DNA of 64,000 nt, taken from assembly GCF_020360975.1 (NCBI RefSeq), contig NW_025408668.1, forward strand, positions 3,968,001 to 4,032,000, given 5' to 3'. This DNA is from Hirsutella rhossiliensis (lineage: Eukaryota; Ascomycota; Sordariomycetes; Hypocreales; Ophiocordycipitaceae). The translations under genes and the position numbers were made by a program. Below are positions 1-10,560 of this stretch, one piece after another. Position 1 is the stretch's first letter. Each line of letters begins with the position of its first letter. The notes below the pieces were generated by a model. That model saw nothing but the letters and a program-made list of their open reading frames with translations, was not told the DNA's origin and made no database searches.

Positions 1-660
1 AGGCTACAAGAAACGATACAACAGTCTCTTAAGGAGGACCCCTCGTTGCAGAAGAAGATAGACGAGATTCGGGTTGCTAAGAAATAGCAACTAACGCCGC
101 TGCCCTTATTCGAGCCGCAAATTCGAGGAAAAATCGTTGGTATAGCAAATCCGGCATTCGTCTTCCCCCAACCGTTAGACCCTCCGACTATCCCCTACGA
201 AAATCAGCTATCCTTGACTCGGTGCTTCCTCGACATCTGCAATACACTCTCACGATTCCGGTCCTTTAAGAAGGCACGGAGGAATACCTTATTGCCGGGA
301 ATCAACCGTACGGATAGAGGGATACGGAAGGGTAAATTTTACGATGAAATTACCTAACGGATCTATACGAATTCTTCGACGAAAAAGGGTAGCTTTTTGC
401 CCTCGATTTTCAACGAGCCTGATTTCCTTCCGCCTTCTTCGAGAGGAAGGAATCTTCTAGGATACGACGTCTGAGCCTACGAGGCTAGTCCAGAAGAATC
501 AGACCATCGGGCTTATCGAGGAAAAATTCGGTCAATTTGTTCTCGAATTCCGACCTATCCCTAGGAAGGAACCTCTCGAGAAGTCAGCTTTCCCTGCTAG
601 GAGGAATAGGTCTACCACAAAGGACCCCCTTCCAGCAGCCCAAGGAGACGGCATTCTTTG
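1..660 (+). pseudogene. Cop-1a gag C-terminus and aspartic protease remnant
   Basis: This stretch aligns with 35509-36190 of copy b. The first ~90 bases encode the end of gag (reading ETIQQSLKEDPSLQKKID). Around 200-240 lies the protease active-site region; copy b reads ILNSGASLDIC there, a form of the retroviral-type DSGA motif. In copy a the same place has lost single bases (gactcggtg against ctccggtg, cttcctcg against cttccctcg), so the frame is broken. More one-base losses occur near 290-310. The protease would have cut the polyprotein. No continuous frame remains, and this part is dead. Confidence 0.8.
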
Positions 661-1500
661 GCACGCACGACTTGGTCACCCGGGCCCCCTAGCTTTGCAT
701 AAGCTAGGCCAACAACAAGGCGTACGAATAAGGGGCCCAAAGACCGTCGAATGCGAACACTGCGGCCAAGGAAAGACCAGGAGACGAATTTCCAGACGAA
801 CGCCTTTACGGCCGGACCAGCCGTGTGAGGAAATTTGGGTCGATTGGACCGACGTCTCTAGGGACCAGGAAAGCTTCGTCAGGGTGATGTTTTTCACAGA
901 CGCTTTTTCAGGGATGGTTTTCCCCTATTTCTTACGGACCTACCTAAGCAAGCACAACTGGTCTGCCCTCCGGGACTTCGTTAACTAGATGAAATCCCAC
1001 TTTAGCTACGAGGTAAAGAAGATACGGTCTAACGGAGAGCTATTTACGAAGGATATCTCAAATTAGCTTCGAAAAAGGGGCATTTTACCCCTCCCGTCAG
1101 CACCGAATACCCAGGCCCAGAACGGAGGGGCAGAAAGATCAGGGGGTGCTATGATAGAAAGGGCCCGTACGATGAGACTTGCTGCAAGGCTTCCACACGA
1201 CCTTTAGAGGGAAGTCGTTGAGACCGCCTGTTACCTTCGGAACCGGACCCCTAGAGGGACTACCCAAGGAACAGACTGGAAATCCCCCCTCGAGCTCTTT
1301 ACGAAGAAGAGGGCCTCGCTAGCCCACCTTCGTGCCTACGGCTGCAAGGCATACGCAATGACTGCCGATGCACAGCTAAAAAGGAAGAAGAAAAGAAAGC
1401 TTGATCCTAGAGCCTTTATTGGTTACCTCGTTGGTTATAATTCTACGAATATCTTCCGGATCTAGATTCCTCTTCTACGGAAGGTTATTTCAACTAGGGA
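655..1500 (+). pseudogene. Cop-1a integrase (GAG-pre-integrase zinc finger and rve core)
   Basis: The HHCC finger is readable as WHARLGHP at about 658, followed by a CEHCGQGK motif near 750. The open stretch 695-988 continues into the catalytic core, with IWVDWTD holding the first Asp near 830. The second Asp/Asn position is near 1025 (RSNGELF). The Glu segment, NGGAERSGGAMIERAR, lies near 1115-1170. After that comes a copia-type tail (FIGYLVGYNSTNIFRI) near 1420. Stops at about 987, 1062 and 1205 replace Gln or Trp codons, and small G-run changes shift frame. The integrase would insert the cDNA; here it cannot be made as one chain. Confidence 0.88.
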
Positions 1501-1501
1501 T

Positions 1502-2827
1502 ATGATTTTCGACGAATCTAGCTTCTTCGACGGAAAGAGGGATCAACAGCCCCTCTTACTCTCTCAACGTCAGCTAATTCAGAAGATCCAAATCCCCCCT
1601 TCCCAACAGTCTCAAGAAGAGGCCCTAGACGAGGAAACGGAAGAAGAAACCGACGTCGAAGCAGTAGAGGATAATGCCGACTTCGAGGAAGAAGAAGAAG
1701 AGGAAGCTACTAGATCAGATGATCTAGACGAAGAAGGAGACTATAGGAAAGCGGTAGAGCTAGAATACGCCTGCCTACCTACGCCTCCTCTTACGGAAGA
1801 AGAAGATCTAGAAGCAGCTTTCTCAGTCAGTCTTCCCGTCTCGACCCCTAAGGGGGTGGGAAAGGCACCTCTCTCGAAGGATTACCCGGCTGCCTTTTTA
1901 TCCCTGCTTCGAGAAGCAAAGGAAGGTATAGGGCCCGATACGAAAGAAGACCAGTTTCTCCCCTATTTCGATCGTTTTTCCGACTTCTACCTAACACCAA
2001 TAGAAGACGGTTCCCACGGAGCGTTCACAGCAGGCCGGCTTTTCAAGCCAGTATCAGCAAGGAAGGTACACAAAAGAGACCTCCCGGACCCACCAGCAAA
2101 CCAGAAGCAGCTAGAAAGACACCCCTTTAGAGACCAGTTTTTCCAGGCCCAGAAAGACCACCTAGCCTCACACGAAGAGATGGGGTCTTTCGAAGAGGTC
2201 CTTAAGGAAAAAGCAAGAGGAAAACAGGTCCTTGGCTGCAAGTGGGTCTTTATCTATAAGACTGATAAACACGGCTTCCTTCAAAAGTGCAAGGCCCGGC
2301 TAGTTGTCTGTGGGAATCAACAGGAAAAAGGGGATTTACCTACTAGGGCAACCACCCTAGCTGGGATGTCTTTTCGGACCCTTATAGCTATAGCAGCAGA
2401 ATTCGACCTCGAGCTCGATCAGATGGATGCAGTTAACGCCTTTATTAACTGCCCACTCGAGGAAGAAGAAGTTGTCTATATGCGCCTTCCACCAGGCTTC
2501 CAACAGCCAGGAAAGGTTCTACGGCTTAGGAAAGCTCTATACGGACTACGAAGATCACCCCTTCTTTGGCAACAGCATTTAACAGGTTCCCTTGAAGCCC
2601 TAGGCTTCACGAAAGTCCCTCAGGAACCGTGTATAATGCAAAAGGGTAAAATCACGGTCTTCTTCTACGTCGACGACATTATCTGGGCCTACCCGAAAGA
2701 GGAAGAAGCTGCTGCTAGGGAGGCTATACGAGGCCTGCAACAAAGGTATAAGATGACCAGGCTAGGGGAGCCAAAGTGGTTCCTAGGGATACGAATCCTT
2801 AGGAATAGGTCCCAACGGACAATCTAG
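1502..2827 (+). pseudogene. Cop-1a reverse transcriptase, open over 441 codons
   Basis: This is the longest intact frame in the window. The first ~100 residues are an acidic linker (runs of Glu and Asp) joining integrase to RT. The RT_copia domain follows: QVLGCKWVFIYKTDKHG near residue 240, LDQMDAVNAFINCPL with a catalytic Asp near residue 305, LYGLRRSPLLW near 345, and FFYVDDIIWAYP with the YVDD active site near 390. The frame closes at a TAG that replaces the CAG or TGG of the next RT segment; pol sequence continues in frame beyond it. The ATG at 1502 lies inside pol and is not a true gene start. The apparent ORF is a fragment of the polyprotein. Confidence 0.9.
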
Positions 2828-3748
2828 CTTACCCAAGACGCCTATATCGATAAGGTCGCTTATAAATTCCTCCCTAATTCCCTCGATAAGAAGCTTCCCT
2901 CTACGCCTATGTCAGACGAAGAGCTTTTGCCTAATCCGTCCTGTCAAGCCAGGGAGCAAGAGAAACACCAATATCAACAGAAGGTGGGCTCCCTGCTTTT
3001 TTCAGCTATTTCTACTAGACCGGATATCTCTTTGACGGTCTCCCGGCTAGCTAGGCATAACCAGAATCCTAGCCCTAGGCATCAAGAAGCAGCAGACAGA
3101 GCTATCCTTTATCTCTATTTAACGAGATCACATGGTCTGCGCCTAGGAGGGCAGGGAAGGAAACAAGCTGCCGAAATCTTCCTTTGTTCGAGCGATTCGT
3201 CCTTTACGGACAATTCCTTAGACAGAAAGAGCTCACAGGGGTACATCATGTCCCTTTTTGGAGGAACCATTGCTTGGAGAGCTTCGAAACAAGCTACCGT
3301 CACTACATCAAGCACGGAGGCAGAGCTACTAGCTCTTTCAGAAGCGTCAAAAGAAGCGATTTTCCTTAGCCGGCTACTAATATCGTTACGACTGCAAATT
3401 CCGTCCCCGTTAGCTATAGAATGCGATAACACGCAGACTATACGAATTCTTACGGAGGAAAACAGCAAGCTGTCGACCCGGCTACGGCATATCGATATCC
3501 ACCAGCATTGGTTACGCCAAGAGGTCCAAAGGGGACTTATTTCCGTCCGTTGGGTTCCAACGGCATCGATGAAAGCCGACGGTCTTACGAAGCCCCTACC
3601 GAAGCAGAAGCTAGCTGTCTTTTTACAGCAAATTGGGCTAGAAGACGTTCGAGAGAAGCTGTCCTTAGAAGCCCGCCTTGAGAGTCTACGAGAGGAGCTA
3701 ATGGCACGCAGGAGGAAGGAGACGTCTGCAGCCGAAGAGAGGAATTAG
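2828..3748 (+). pseudogene. Cop-1a RT end and RNase H
   Basis: This continues pol after the stop at 2825-2827. Codons from 2909 are open for 279 residues. ISTRPDISLTVSRLARH is the copia RT-RNase H junction. SSDSSFTDN and SSTEAELLALSEASKEAIFLS hold the first RNase H acidic residues, IECDNTQTIRIL the next Asp, and LRHIDIHQHWLR plus SMKADGLTKPLPKQK are the characteristic Ty1/copia C-terminal block. The frame ends at TAG 3746-3748. The last ~45 residues are charged and may be a short coiled coil. RNase H degrades the RNA strand during cDNA synthesis. Its motifs survive, but it lies downstream of several stops. Confidence 0.9.
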
Positions 3749-4016
3749 GACTTGTCCTAGAGGAGGGCCCCTAGCTTGATTGGGACTAGTTCTTCTTAAA
3801 GGCCCCCTTTTTAGGGACTTGTCCTTAGAGAAGCCCCTTTCTTGCAGGACTTGATTTCCTCCTAAGGCCCCTTTTCCTAAAGTAGGTCTAAAAGAGCCGG
3901 CCAAACCCGATTTCTCAGTAGGGGATAAGTATAGACTGAGACCTCCTCTATACGCTCACCGGCCTAGGTATTTAGCTTTACCCTTTCTATAAGGGCAGGC
4001 TATAGCTAAGGGGGTG
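3749..4016 (+). other. Cop-1a 3' untranslated region and polypurine tract
   Basis: This is non-coding sequence between the pol stop and the 3' LTR, with pyrimidine-rich runs and repeated aggacttg/ggcccc segments. It ends in the purine run aagggggtg at 4008-4016, directly before the LTR. Such a polypurine tract primes plus-strand cDNA synthesis. The same tract precedes the LTR in copy b at 39561-39569. Confidence 0.75.
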
Positions 4017-4491
4017 TGTCGCGAAGCGTGGCCTGATTTCGCAGTTCTCGGAGATATCCCTTAGCACGAGGGACCTAGGAAGCTGAAAAACAGGTTTTGA
4101 GGAAGGAGCTGAAAGGAGGTGCAGAGAGGAGGGTAGGGGCAAGAGGGGAAGCAGAAGTGGCGATGGCTTCCTATGGAGGTAGCGAGAGATAAGACGGATG
4201 TGCCGGCAACGGCTAGAAAGGAGGGGAAAACCGGCAAAAAGCTCGGTAGTCGAAAGGACATTAGTGGCTTCTTTAAGCAGGATCTTCTTTGTTAATTAAG
4301 ATGCTAGAAGGGTATAAAGAGGGGCGTTGGATAGAGGAAAGAAAGACAATCAAGGCAATACAACAATCACTCCCATGCCGCAATTGATGCTCCCGCAAGA
4401 ATCAAATCCCTCTGCCCTGCCTATCTGACCCCTTACTTCCAATTTCACCTTCGTGCATTTTCATGCACTTCTCGCATCTCTCTTCGCGAGA
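4017..4491 (+). repeat. Cop-1a 3' LTR (475 bp)
   Basis: The LTR starts tgtcgcgaag and ends cgcgaga. The ends form an imperfect inverted repeat (TGTCGCG against TCTCGCG), not the usual TG...CA. Boundaries are fixed by comparison with both LTRs of copy b, where PBS and target duplication confirm them. A TATA-like box (tataaaga, from 4313) sits upstream of a GC-rich segment. It is better preserved than copy b's LTRs, with more CA and TG left. Confidence 0.9.
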
Positions 4492-4547
4492 ATTATAGCT
4501 TATAACTAAGTAGATTAAGACTAATAGCTCCTTATAACTTAACTTAT
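4492..4547. other. Short flank between Cop-1a and Gyp-C1, probably Gyp-C3 sequence
   Basis: Fifty-six bases separate the two elements. They show partial similarity to the RT region of Gyp-C1 around 16855-16935 (minus-strand coding), which fits a sliver of the older Gyp-C3 that continues at 19236. The alignment is short and degraded, so this is inference. Confidence 0.4.
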
Positions 4548-4737
4548 TATTATAAGGTAAGTAAAGGGTTATATTCTAAGTACCTTCTATTATATTATAA
4601 TAATAAGTTATATAAGATTTAACTATACGCTATACTTACTACTATTAAATATATATTTATATATATAGCTTACCTTACTTTATAACGCTATCGGCTAAGG
4701 TCTAAGCTAATACCTAGACCTATACTAAGGGTAAATA
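4548..4737 (-). repeat. Gyp-C1 3' LTR (190 bp)
   Basis: Read on the minus strand it begins tatttaccc and ends ataata, which fits an original TG...CA pair after C-to-T and G-to-A change. It matches the other three Gyp-C LTRs at 19046, 20804 and 61673, all exactly 190 bp. Confidence 0.88.
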
Positions 4738-4950
4738 CCCTTATATAAGGTCCCTACCCTTTTTTTAATAGGCGGTCCCTTATAATATTAATCCTATACC
4801 TTAGCGCGTAGCTAAGAAGTAAATAACTTATTAGCGCGTTCTTATTACTCTTTCCTCTTAACTATACTATTATTATTAATATTAGTAGTAGTAGCTATAA
4901 CTATAACTATAAGTCTCTTAGCGCTTAGCTATACGCTACTACTTATATAT
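4738..4950. other. Gyp-C1 3' untranslated segment, no gene seen
   Basis: AT-rich sequence between the 3' LTR and the antisense frame. The part next to the LTR (on the minus strand purine-rich, ending ataaggg) should hold the polypurine tract. It matches the same place in Gyp-C2 (about 61460-61672). I see no ORF. Confidence 0.6.
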
Positions 4951-5208
4951 AAGCTAATTTATACCTTTATTAGTTATTTAAATAATTTAATATATCCTCC
5001 CCTACCTTATCTTACTTTTCTACTAAGATCGATAACTTTATTAATTATACCCTTACCTCGCCTACTACCTTACCTACTACCCCCGCCGCCTTAGTTACGC
5101 CTACTACCGCTCCGCGCTACCCGCTACTTAGCTTCTCGGCCGTTAACTTTACTACTTATACTACTACCGCCCCCGCTATACTCTCTACTACTAGCCGCCG
5201 CGATAACG

Positions 5209-5257
<49 letters not shown>

Positions 5258-5780
5258 TAGGTCCTTACCGCCCTCCTTTATAAGCCCCTTTACCTTTATT
5301 CTTATAAGTATTACTAACTCCTTATACTAGTATAAGCGCGCTATAGCCTAGGGCGCTACCTAAGGTTCCTCTTATATATAATATACCTTATAGTCCCTCC
5401 CTTATACTAACTAAGCTAGCTACCTTTAAAGTAGCTACTTTTTATACGCTTAGGCTAGCTATACTTATAAGGTTATACTACCTATCCTTACTTATACTAC
5501 CGCGGCTTAAAGCGCTATAGAGCTAGGTAAAAACTAAAATAAGGCTAAGCGCGCCTTAACTACTACCGCCGCTACCTATTATAATTTATAGTTCTTTAAG
5601 CGCGCTACCCTTATACCTTAGTATATAAGCTCCCTTTCTTATACTCCCTATAGCGCTAACTCTCTCTCTCTTAAGGGCACCGTCGCTACCGCTTTAGCCG
5701 CCGCCGCTACCTCTACCGCCGCTGCTTCTATTACTACTAACACCGCTATCGCTACTTAGCTAGGTAGCCTAAAGGGCCGG
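4950..5780 (+). pseudogene. Gyp-C1 antisense accessory frame, first part
   Basis: The frame runs opposite to this element's own gag-pol. It is collinear with the clearer copy in Gyp-C2 (minus strand, about 60410-61480). Readable parts here are a poly-Asn run from the aat repeat, then NSLSLKGTVATALAAAATS and a Thr/Ala/Ser-rich stretch near 5660-5755. The frame resumes at 13622 after Gyp-D with LKARAAPYTKEEDKEEDK. Stops are mostly at positions that are Trp or Gln in context. I do not recognise the protein family. Product and function are unknown; that it was ever translated is inferred from frame conservation between two copies. Confidence 0.5.
5209..5254. repeat. (AAT)n microsatellite inside the antisense frame
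   Basis: About fifteen tandem aat units. Gyp-C2 has a shorter run at the same place on its opposite strand (about 61157-61210). The copies differ by whole triplets, so the reading frame across the repeat is kept. In frame it would encode poly-Asn. Confidence 0.85.
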
Positions 5781-5785
5781 ATCTA
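5781..5785. other. Target-site duplication of Gyp-D, left copy
   Basis: atcta stands here and again at 13617-13621, directly outside the two Gyp-D LTRs. Removing the element and one copy restores the Gyp-C sequence seen in Gyp-C2 near 60600. Confidence 0.9.
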
Positions 5786-6255
5786 TATTACGACCACGGT
5801 TAGCGGGCCATAGGAGAGCCGGCCACGTTCACGTAATAAGGCGGCTCGGAATAATAGTCGGGATAAGAAGTTACTTAGGCTTAGCTTACCTAGAGCGTAC
5901 GTAAGCTAAGTAAGCCTTATATAGATAGATTACTATTTAGGAGCATAGCTTACGAGTAAGCTATAGTAAGCTACGAAGGGGATTATAGCTAGGACCGTGA
6001 TCTAAGGATAGTCTCTATAGGTATATATAGCTACCTACCTTTACTCCTTTAGATAGATAGCTCTCTAGCTTTTAATATAGATCTTTATTATAATTCTATC
6101 TCTAATTCTAATTACTTAGTTATAGTCTATAGTCTACGACCTCCGACTTATTACTAACGTAATATACTTATTATTACTTAGACTACGCCCTATTATATCT
6201 ACTAATATAAACCCCTCGATAGGTTTATCCCTTAGGAATAATACCGGTCGTTATA
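5786..6255 (+). repeat. Gyp-D 5' LTR (470 bp)
   Basis: It starts tattacgaccacgg (from TG...) and ends cggtcgttata (from ...CA). It is the same length as the 3' LTR. The part from about 5980 to the end is shared with the Gyp-E LTR and the solo LTR at 19491; the first ~190 bp are not. Confidence 0.92.
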
Positions 6256-6400
6256 TATTAAAAGCTCTTATTTAGTATAATATCCCGTTACTCTAAGTAA
6301 TATCGTAACTATTAATATGCCTATATAGTAAGCTAGATTAACTAACTCTAGAGCTACTATATTGCCTTAGGATATAATACGCGAGATTATTACCCTTCGA
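6256..6400 (+). other. Gyp-D leader between 5' LTR and gag
   Basis: The segment begins tattaaaagctctt directly after the LTR; Gyp-E has cgttaaaagctctt at the same place. This is where the tRNA primer-binding site should be. RIP has changed it, and I cannot assign a tRNA. No ORF is visible. Confidence 0.5.
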
Positions 6401-7720
6401 TATAAGGTATAGTTACTTAGGAACGGAGGAGGCAATAGATAAGTTAGGGACCTTAAAGAAGCAGTTAAACTAAAATAGCTAAGACTATTTAACGGTACTT
6501 ATAGCACGCTTCGAGACTTTCTTACCTAACTTAAGGCCTACTACCGGTTTTACCTTACTAAACTCTTAGACCTAGTCGAAAAGGTACTCTACGTAGGAAA
6601 TTATTTATCTAAAACGGCACTCGCTTAGTTTAGACCTATTATAAGGGATTTTCTTAATAACTAACTAGCGCGACGAGATAACGAGATAGATAAAGTCTTT
6701 ACTAGTTTCTAAGGATTCGAAGAAGCTATTATAAAGGTATTCGGAATAACTAACGAGGAATAAGAAGCTAAATAAAAACTTTAAGAACTCTAATAAAGGA
6801 TCTTAGTATTAGATTATACTACGAAGTTCCGTTAAGTTACCTTAAAGCTTAATTAGGATAACGAACCTCTTATATTATAATTCTACGACGGGCTTAAAGA
6901 AGAAGTTAAGGACGAGCTCTATAAGGAAAATCGACCTAATAACCTCTCGGACTATATTACTATAGTAGTACGAATCGACGATAGATAGTACGCGCGACGC
7001 TAAGAAAAGAAATAAGGAAGAGGAAATTAAAACCCTTCTTATAAGAATAACTTTAACCGACGCGCTAACTATAAAAAGAAGCGCGAAACTCCTATTACCT
7101 ATGCCTATATAACTAACCTAGGTAGGATAGATCTAGATATAATATAGAAAAATAAAGGAAAGTATTTTAACTATAGGAAACTTAGATATTACTCTAAAGA
7201 ATATAGATAACCTCGTAAAGAAAAGAAAACCTACTAGGTACTAGCCTTAAAAGGTAAGAAATACCTAAACGCTACTAATAGATAGGAACTAAAGTATAAA
7301 CTCCTTAGTTAGACTATATACTATAACGACGAATATATAGTATACTTAAGCGATAAAAACGGTACTATATAGTTCCTAAAGCAATTAAAGAAAACCCTTA
7401 TAATAATATAATAAAGGGATCCTAAAATATAGAAATAAGTTAAATTCGTAGAACCGGAATACCCCTATCCTAAAGGAGTCTCTTAAGACTAGATTAGGAA
7501 GAACGGTAAACGATTCTAGGAAGATATACGAAATAAAAATCGATAATAATAACGGGTAGTCTATAAATAATATAATAAAGAAGATATAGACATAGCCCTT
7601 ATACTTACGAAACTCGGATAATAACCTAAAGAGGAATAACGAAGTATTAATAATATAAGCTTAAAAGAATAAAAAACACCTAGAGAAATAAAAGACGAGA
7701 ATAAACTTATACTACTACCC
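6400..7720 (+). pseudogene. Gyp-D gag (capsid and zinc knuckle)
   Basis: A retrotransposon gag capsid domain is readable around 6460-6990: FNGTYSALRDFLT, then VLYVGNYLSKTALA, IDKVFTSF.GFEEAIIKVFG, VLDYTTKFR.VTLKLN and LILQFYDGLKEEVKDELYKENRP. Basic Arg/Lys-rich sequence follows near 6990-7090. A CCHC knuckle remnant near 7165-7215 reads YFNYRKLRYYSKEYR, where Cys, Gly and His positions have become Tyr or Arg, as G-to-A change of TGC/TGT codons would give. Gag would package the element's RNA. The same frame recurs in Gyp-E at 63330-64000. It is clearly dead. Confidence 0.85.
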
Positions 7721-8880
7721 TTACTACTAAGGGAAAATACTATAATTAGAGAATACGCTCTATACTTTAAAGAATTTAAAGAAATACTTAAAATTAGAAC
7801 CTAATAAATACCTTAAATTCTCACGGAAAACTAATAAGCTATATTAATTTAATATTAACTAGCACTATATAGAGGAGACTATACTATAGCTATCGCCGTA
7901 GTTAATACCTTTATAGCTCTATAATAAGAATAGTAACTATAAGGAGAATTTAGAGACGATCTATAAATACTACTTACTTATAAGCACTATAAGTATATTT
8001 TATAGATATTATACGTCTACCTAGATTATATAATATACTTCTAGATAAAGGCACGATATAATGCCTTCTTAGTTAGGTTCGAGGGATAAGTACTTTCGAA
8101 ACCCTACCTAAGTATAGAACTAGACTACTAAAAAATCGATTAACGCTACTTAAACGACTAAGTTATATTATTAAAACCTAATTACGGCACGCTACTTAAA
8201 TACCGCGATAATTACGGTTTATTAATAAGATATCTTTCGGAGATATATAAAATCTATAAATACGCTAAAATAGAAGAATAGTATAGCGCTACTCGCTTTA
8301 AGGTATCTAAACCCTTAATCTTTTAAAGACTTATATAACGAGTTAAATATAACAAAGAAGATTATAACGAATATATATACCTAAACTATAGAGTTTATAA
8401 ATATAAAAAAGCATAAGTATAGTATAAATAATATAACGGTATACTAAAAGATTATTAGTAATACGTATAAAGGCTATAAGCTATATTCGACTAAGGAAAA
8501 ATCGATATAGAAATACTATATAAAAAATAAAAAGACGCTAAACGAAAACTTAACCTTTAGTATAAAAACGAATAGAATTATAAAGCATAGTACGTAATTA
8601 ACTATAAAGTAGTATAATATAAATAATATAGCGTCGAGAAATAAGAAATCTTCGATTAGCTATAAGAAATTAGTCTCTTAAGCCCTAATACGATACTACG
8701 TAATAAAAATATAAAGAAACGATACTAATAATAAATTAAAGAAGAATACCTAAATAAAACGAATAAGGACTAAGTAAAAAACGAGGTACGCTATCTATAA
8801 AAAGGCTATAGACTAGCACGATATAATAAGATCTAAGGACCCTATATATAGCAACGGTAAGCTATAGCGACTAAATAGTA
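7720..8880 (+). pseudogene. Gyp-D extra conserved segment between gag and protease, unidentified
   Basis: About 330 codons stay readable in the plus frame apart from RIP-type stops: for example LLKPNYGTLLKYRDNYGLLIRYL and KYAKIEEQYSATRFKVS (Gln at a stop position) near 8170-8310, and later INYKVV and RYNKIQGPY. The text is rich in Tyr, Lys and Asp. It lies between the zinc knuckle and the protease, where most gypsy elements have little sequence. I do not recognise the domain. It could be a spacer of the Gag-Pol precursor or an acquired domain. Confidence 0.5.
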
Positions 8881-9240
8881 TTAGATATCTAAATCGCGGG
8901 ATATTACGTATATATACTTTTAGACTACGGCGCGATAGGTAATTACGTTTTACCTAGAGTCGTTAATCGTTACTAACTTATATAGAGATATAAGATAGAT
9001 CTATATAAACTTATAAATATTAAAGGAGAGGCCTTTAATTATAATAATAGAATTATTAATATAGAGATTAATTACCTCGATATTAATATCTAAGGCTACG
9101 ATAAACGAGTTAACTTCGATATTATAAATATTAAAGAATATAATATTATATTAGGACTTCTATAGCTATAGGAGAGCAACCTATTAATTAACTAGAGAAC
9201 TAGCTAGCTACGTTAGAATAAAGATATAAGTTTCTAGGAC
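8880..9240 (+). pseudogene. Gyp-D aspartic protease
   Basis: The segment reads YILLDYGAIGNYVLPRVV near 8905-8960, which matches the retropepsin pattern LxDSGAxxNYV with Ser changed to Tyr. Downstream are FNYNNRIINIEINY and, near 9120-9160, FDIINIKEYNIILGLL, the hydrophobic ILG block that closes the protease fold. The active-site change and stops make it inactive. Confidence 0.75.
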
Positions 9241-9559
9241 TAGTAGATTTAAGAGAAAGTAAAATTTTACGATAGTTTAGCTACTAAATAAGATAAAAGG
9301 GATAACCGTTTAAGTAAATTATTACGGGCTTTAGCGATATAAACGAAAATAGTAACTAAACCAGCGGATATAATAAAATCGACTAATAAGACCTACGTAC
9401 TAACTAATATAGCTATATAACCTAGCATCCGATATAAATAGAATAAAGGATATAATACGAAGATCTAAAGAGTTATTACTACTTTAAGTAAAGACCTTAA
9501 ATAAATTAATAAAGAACTTAAGTTAAGAGAAACTAGCTCTTAAAAGAAAGAATAAAGCC

Positions 9560-10560
9560 TATAAGATAGAATAAAGAATATCCCCTAAGAATACCGGAAA
9601 TATAATAAACTCTTTAAGGAAGAACTTAAGATAGGGTTACCCGAATATAGCTAATAAGACCACGAAATTTATCTTAAGGATAGAATAACGCCGATATTCT
9701 ATAAAATCTATAACCTAAACGAAAAGTAACTATAAACGCTATACGACTACCTTAACGAGAATCTATAAAAAGGATATATATAAATATTAATATCTAAAGT
9801 AGGCTATCTAGTTATATTTATTTTAAAGAAAAACGGTAAGCTACGACTAGTTATCGACTATAGACGCTTAAACGATATTATAATAAAGGACTAAATACTA
9901 TTACCGCTTATATTAGAACTACGAGATCGACTATATAGTAAAAAATAGTTTATAGCCCTCGATCTTAAAGGCGCCTATAACTTAATATATATAAAAAGGG
10001 ATATAAATAGATAATAGCCTTTAAAACGAAATTCGGACTATTCGAATATCTAGTAATACTATTTAGACTTATAAATATACTAGCTACCTTTTAACGGATA
10101 ATTAATAATATCCTACGTAAATACTTAGATATCTTTATAGTAGTATACCTAGATAATATCCTAATCTTCTCGGATACCTTAAAAGAATATAAGGAATATA
10201 TCTATAAGGTACTCTACGTACTTTAGAATACGAAGTTACTAGTTAAACTAGAGAAAAGTAAGTTCTATATATAGGAAGTAGACTTCCTCGGATATACGAT
10301 CTTACTAAGAGAGATATAAATATAATAAGATAAAATTAACTTAGTTAAAGAATAGCTAACGCTAAAGAACGTTAAGGACGTATAAAGTTTCCTAGGATTT
10401 ATAAATTACTACTAACGATTTATTAAAGATTTTAGAAAGATTATAGTACTACTATATAACTTAACGAAGAAGGAAAAAGAATTTATATAGGACGATAAAG
10501 CTAACGAAGCTTTTAAATATATTAAGACTATAATTATATAAGAACTAGTCTTAACTACCT
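9560..10560 (+). pseudogene. Gyp-D reverse transcriptase
   Basis: The RT_gypsy fingers are readable as FILKKNGKLRLVIDYRRLNDI near 9820-9880, then LDLKGAYN near 9960 with the first catalytic Asp. The active-site loop near 10147 reads VYLDNILIF; the second Asp of YLDD has become Asn through a GAC/GAT to AAC/AAT change. FLGFINYY, the connection segment, is near 10390-10410. Frameshifts of one base occur near 10010. RT would copy the RNA into cDNA; here it lacks a catalytic residue and an open frame. Confidence 0.85.

Larger units (their letters stand above)
1..4491 (+). mobile_element. Cop-1 copy a: Ty1/copia LTR retrotransposon, 5' part outside window
   Basis: Position 1 corresponds to about 35509 in the complete copy b, so the 5' LTR and most of gag are missing to the left. 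The order gag end, protease, integrase, RT and RNase H is the Pseudoviridae (Ty1/copia) order. The element ends with a polypurine tract and a 3' LTR. It is only lightly hit by RIP: two long open frames survive in pol. It differs from copy b by many C-to-T and G-to-A changes and by several one-base losses in G or C runs. After the LTR the next five bases are attat, but the matching 5' flank lies outside the window. Confidence 0.93.

Noticed and set aside
676..897. Minus-strand 73-codon ORF
   Set aside because: Lies opposite the Cop-1a integrase finger and core, whose plus-strand motifs are clear; it is a shadow.
1987..2241. Minus-strand 84-codon ORF
   Set aside because: Antisense shadow of the Cop-1a RT frame; no motif of its own.
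3115..3468. Minus-strand 117-codon ORF and plus-frame 61-codon ORF at 3184
   Set aside because: Both overlap the RNase H frame of Cop-1a and have no independent support.
4061..4261. Minus-strand ORFs in Cop-1 LTRs (also 33813-34061 and 39614-39871)
   Set aside because: They are the same LTR read backwards in three copies; conservation is explained by the LTR.
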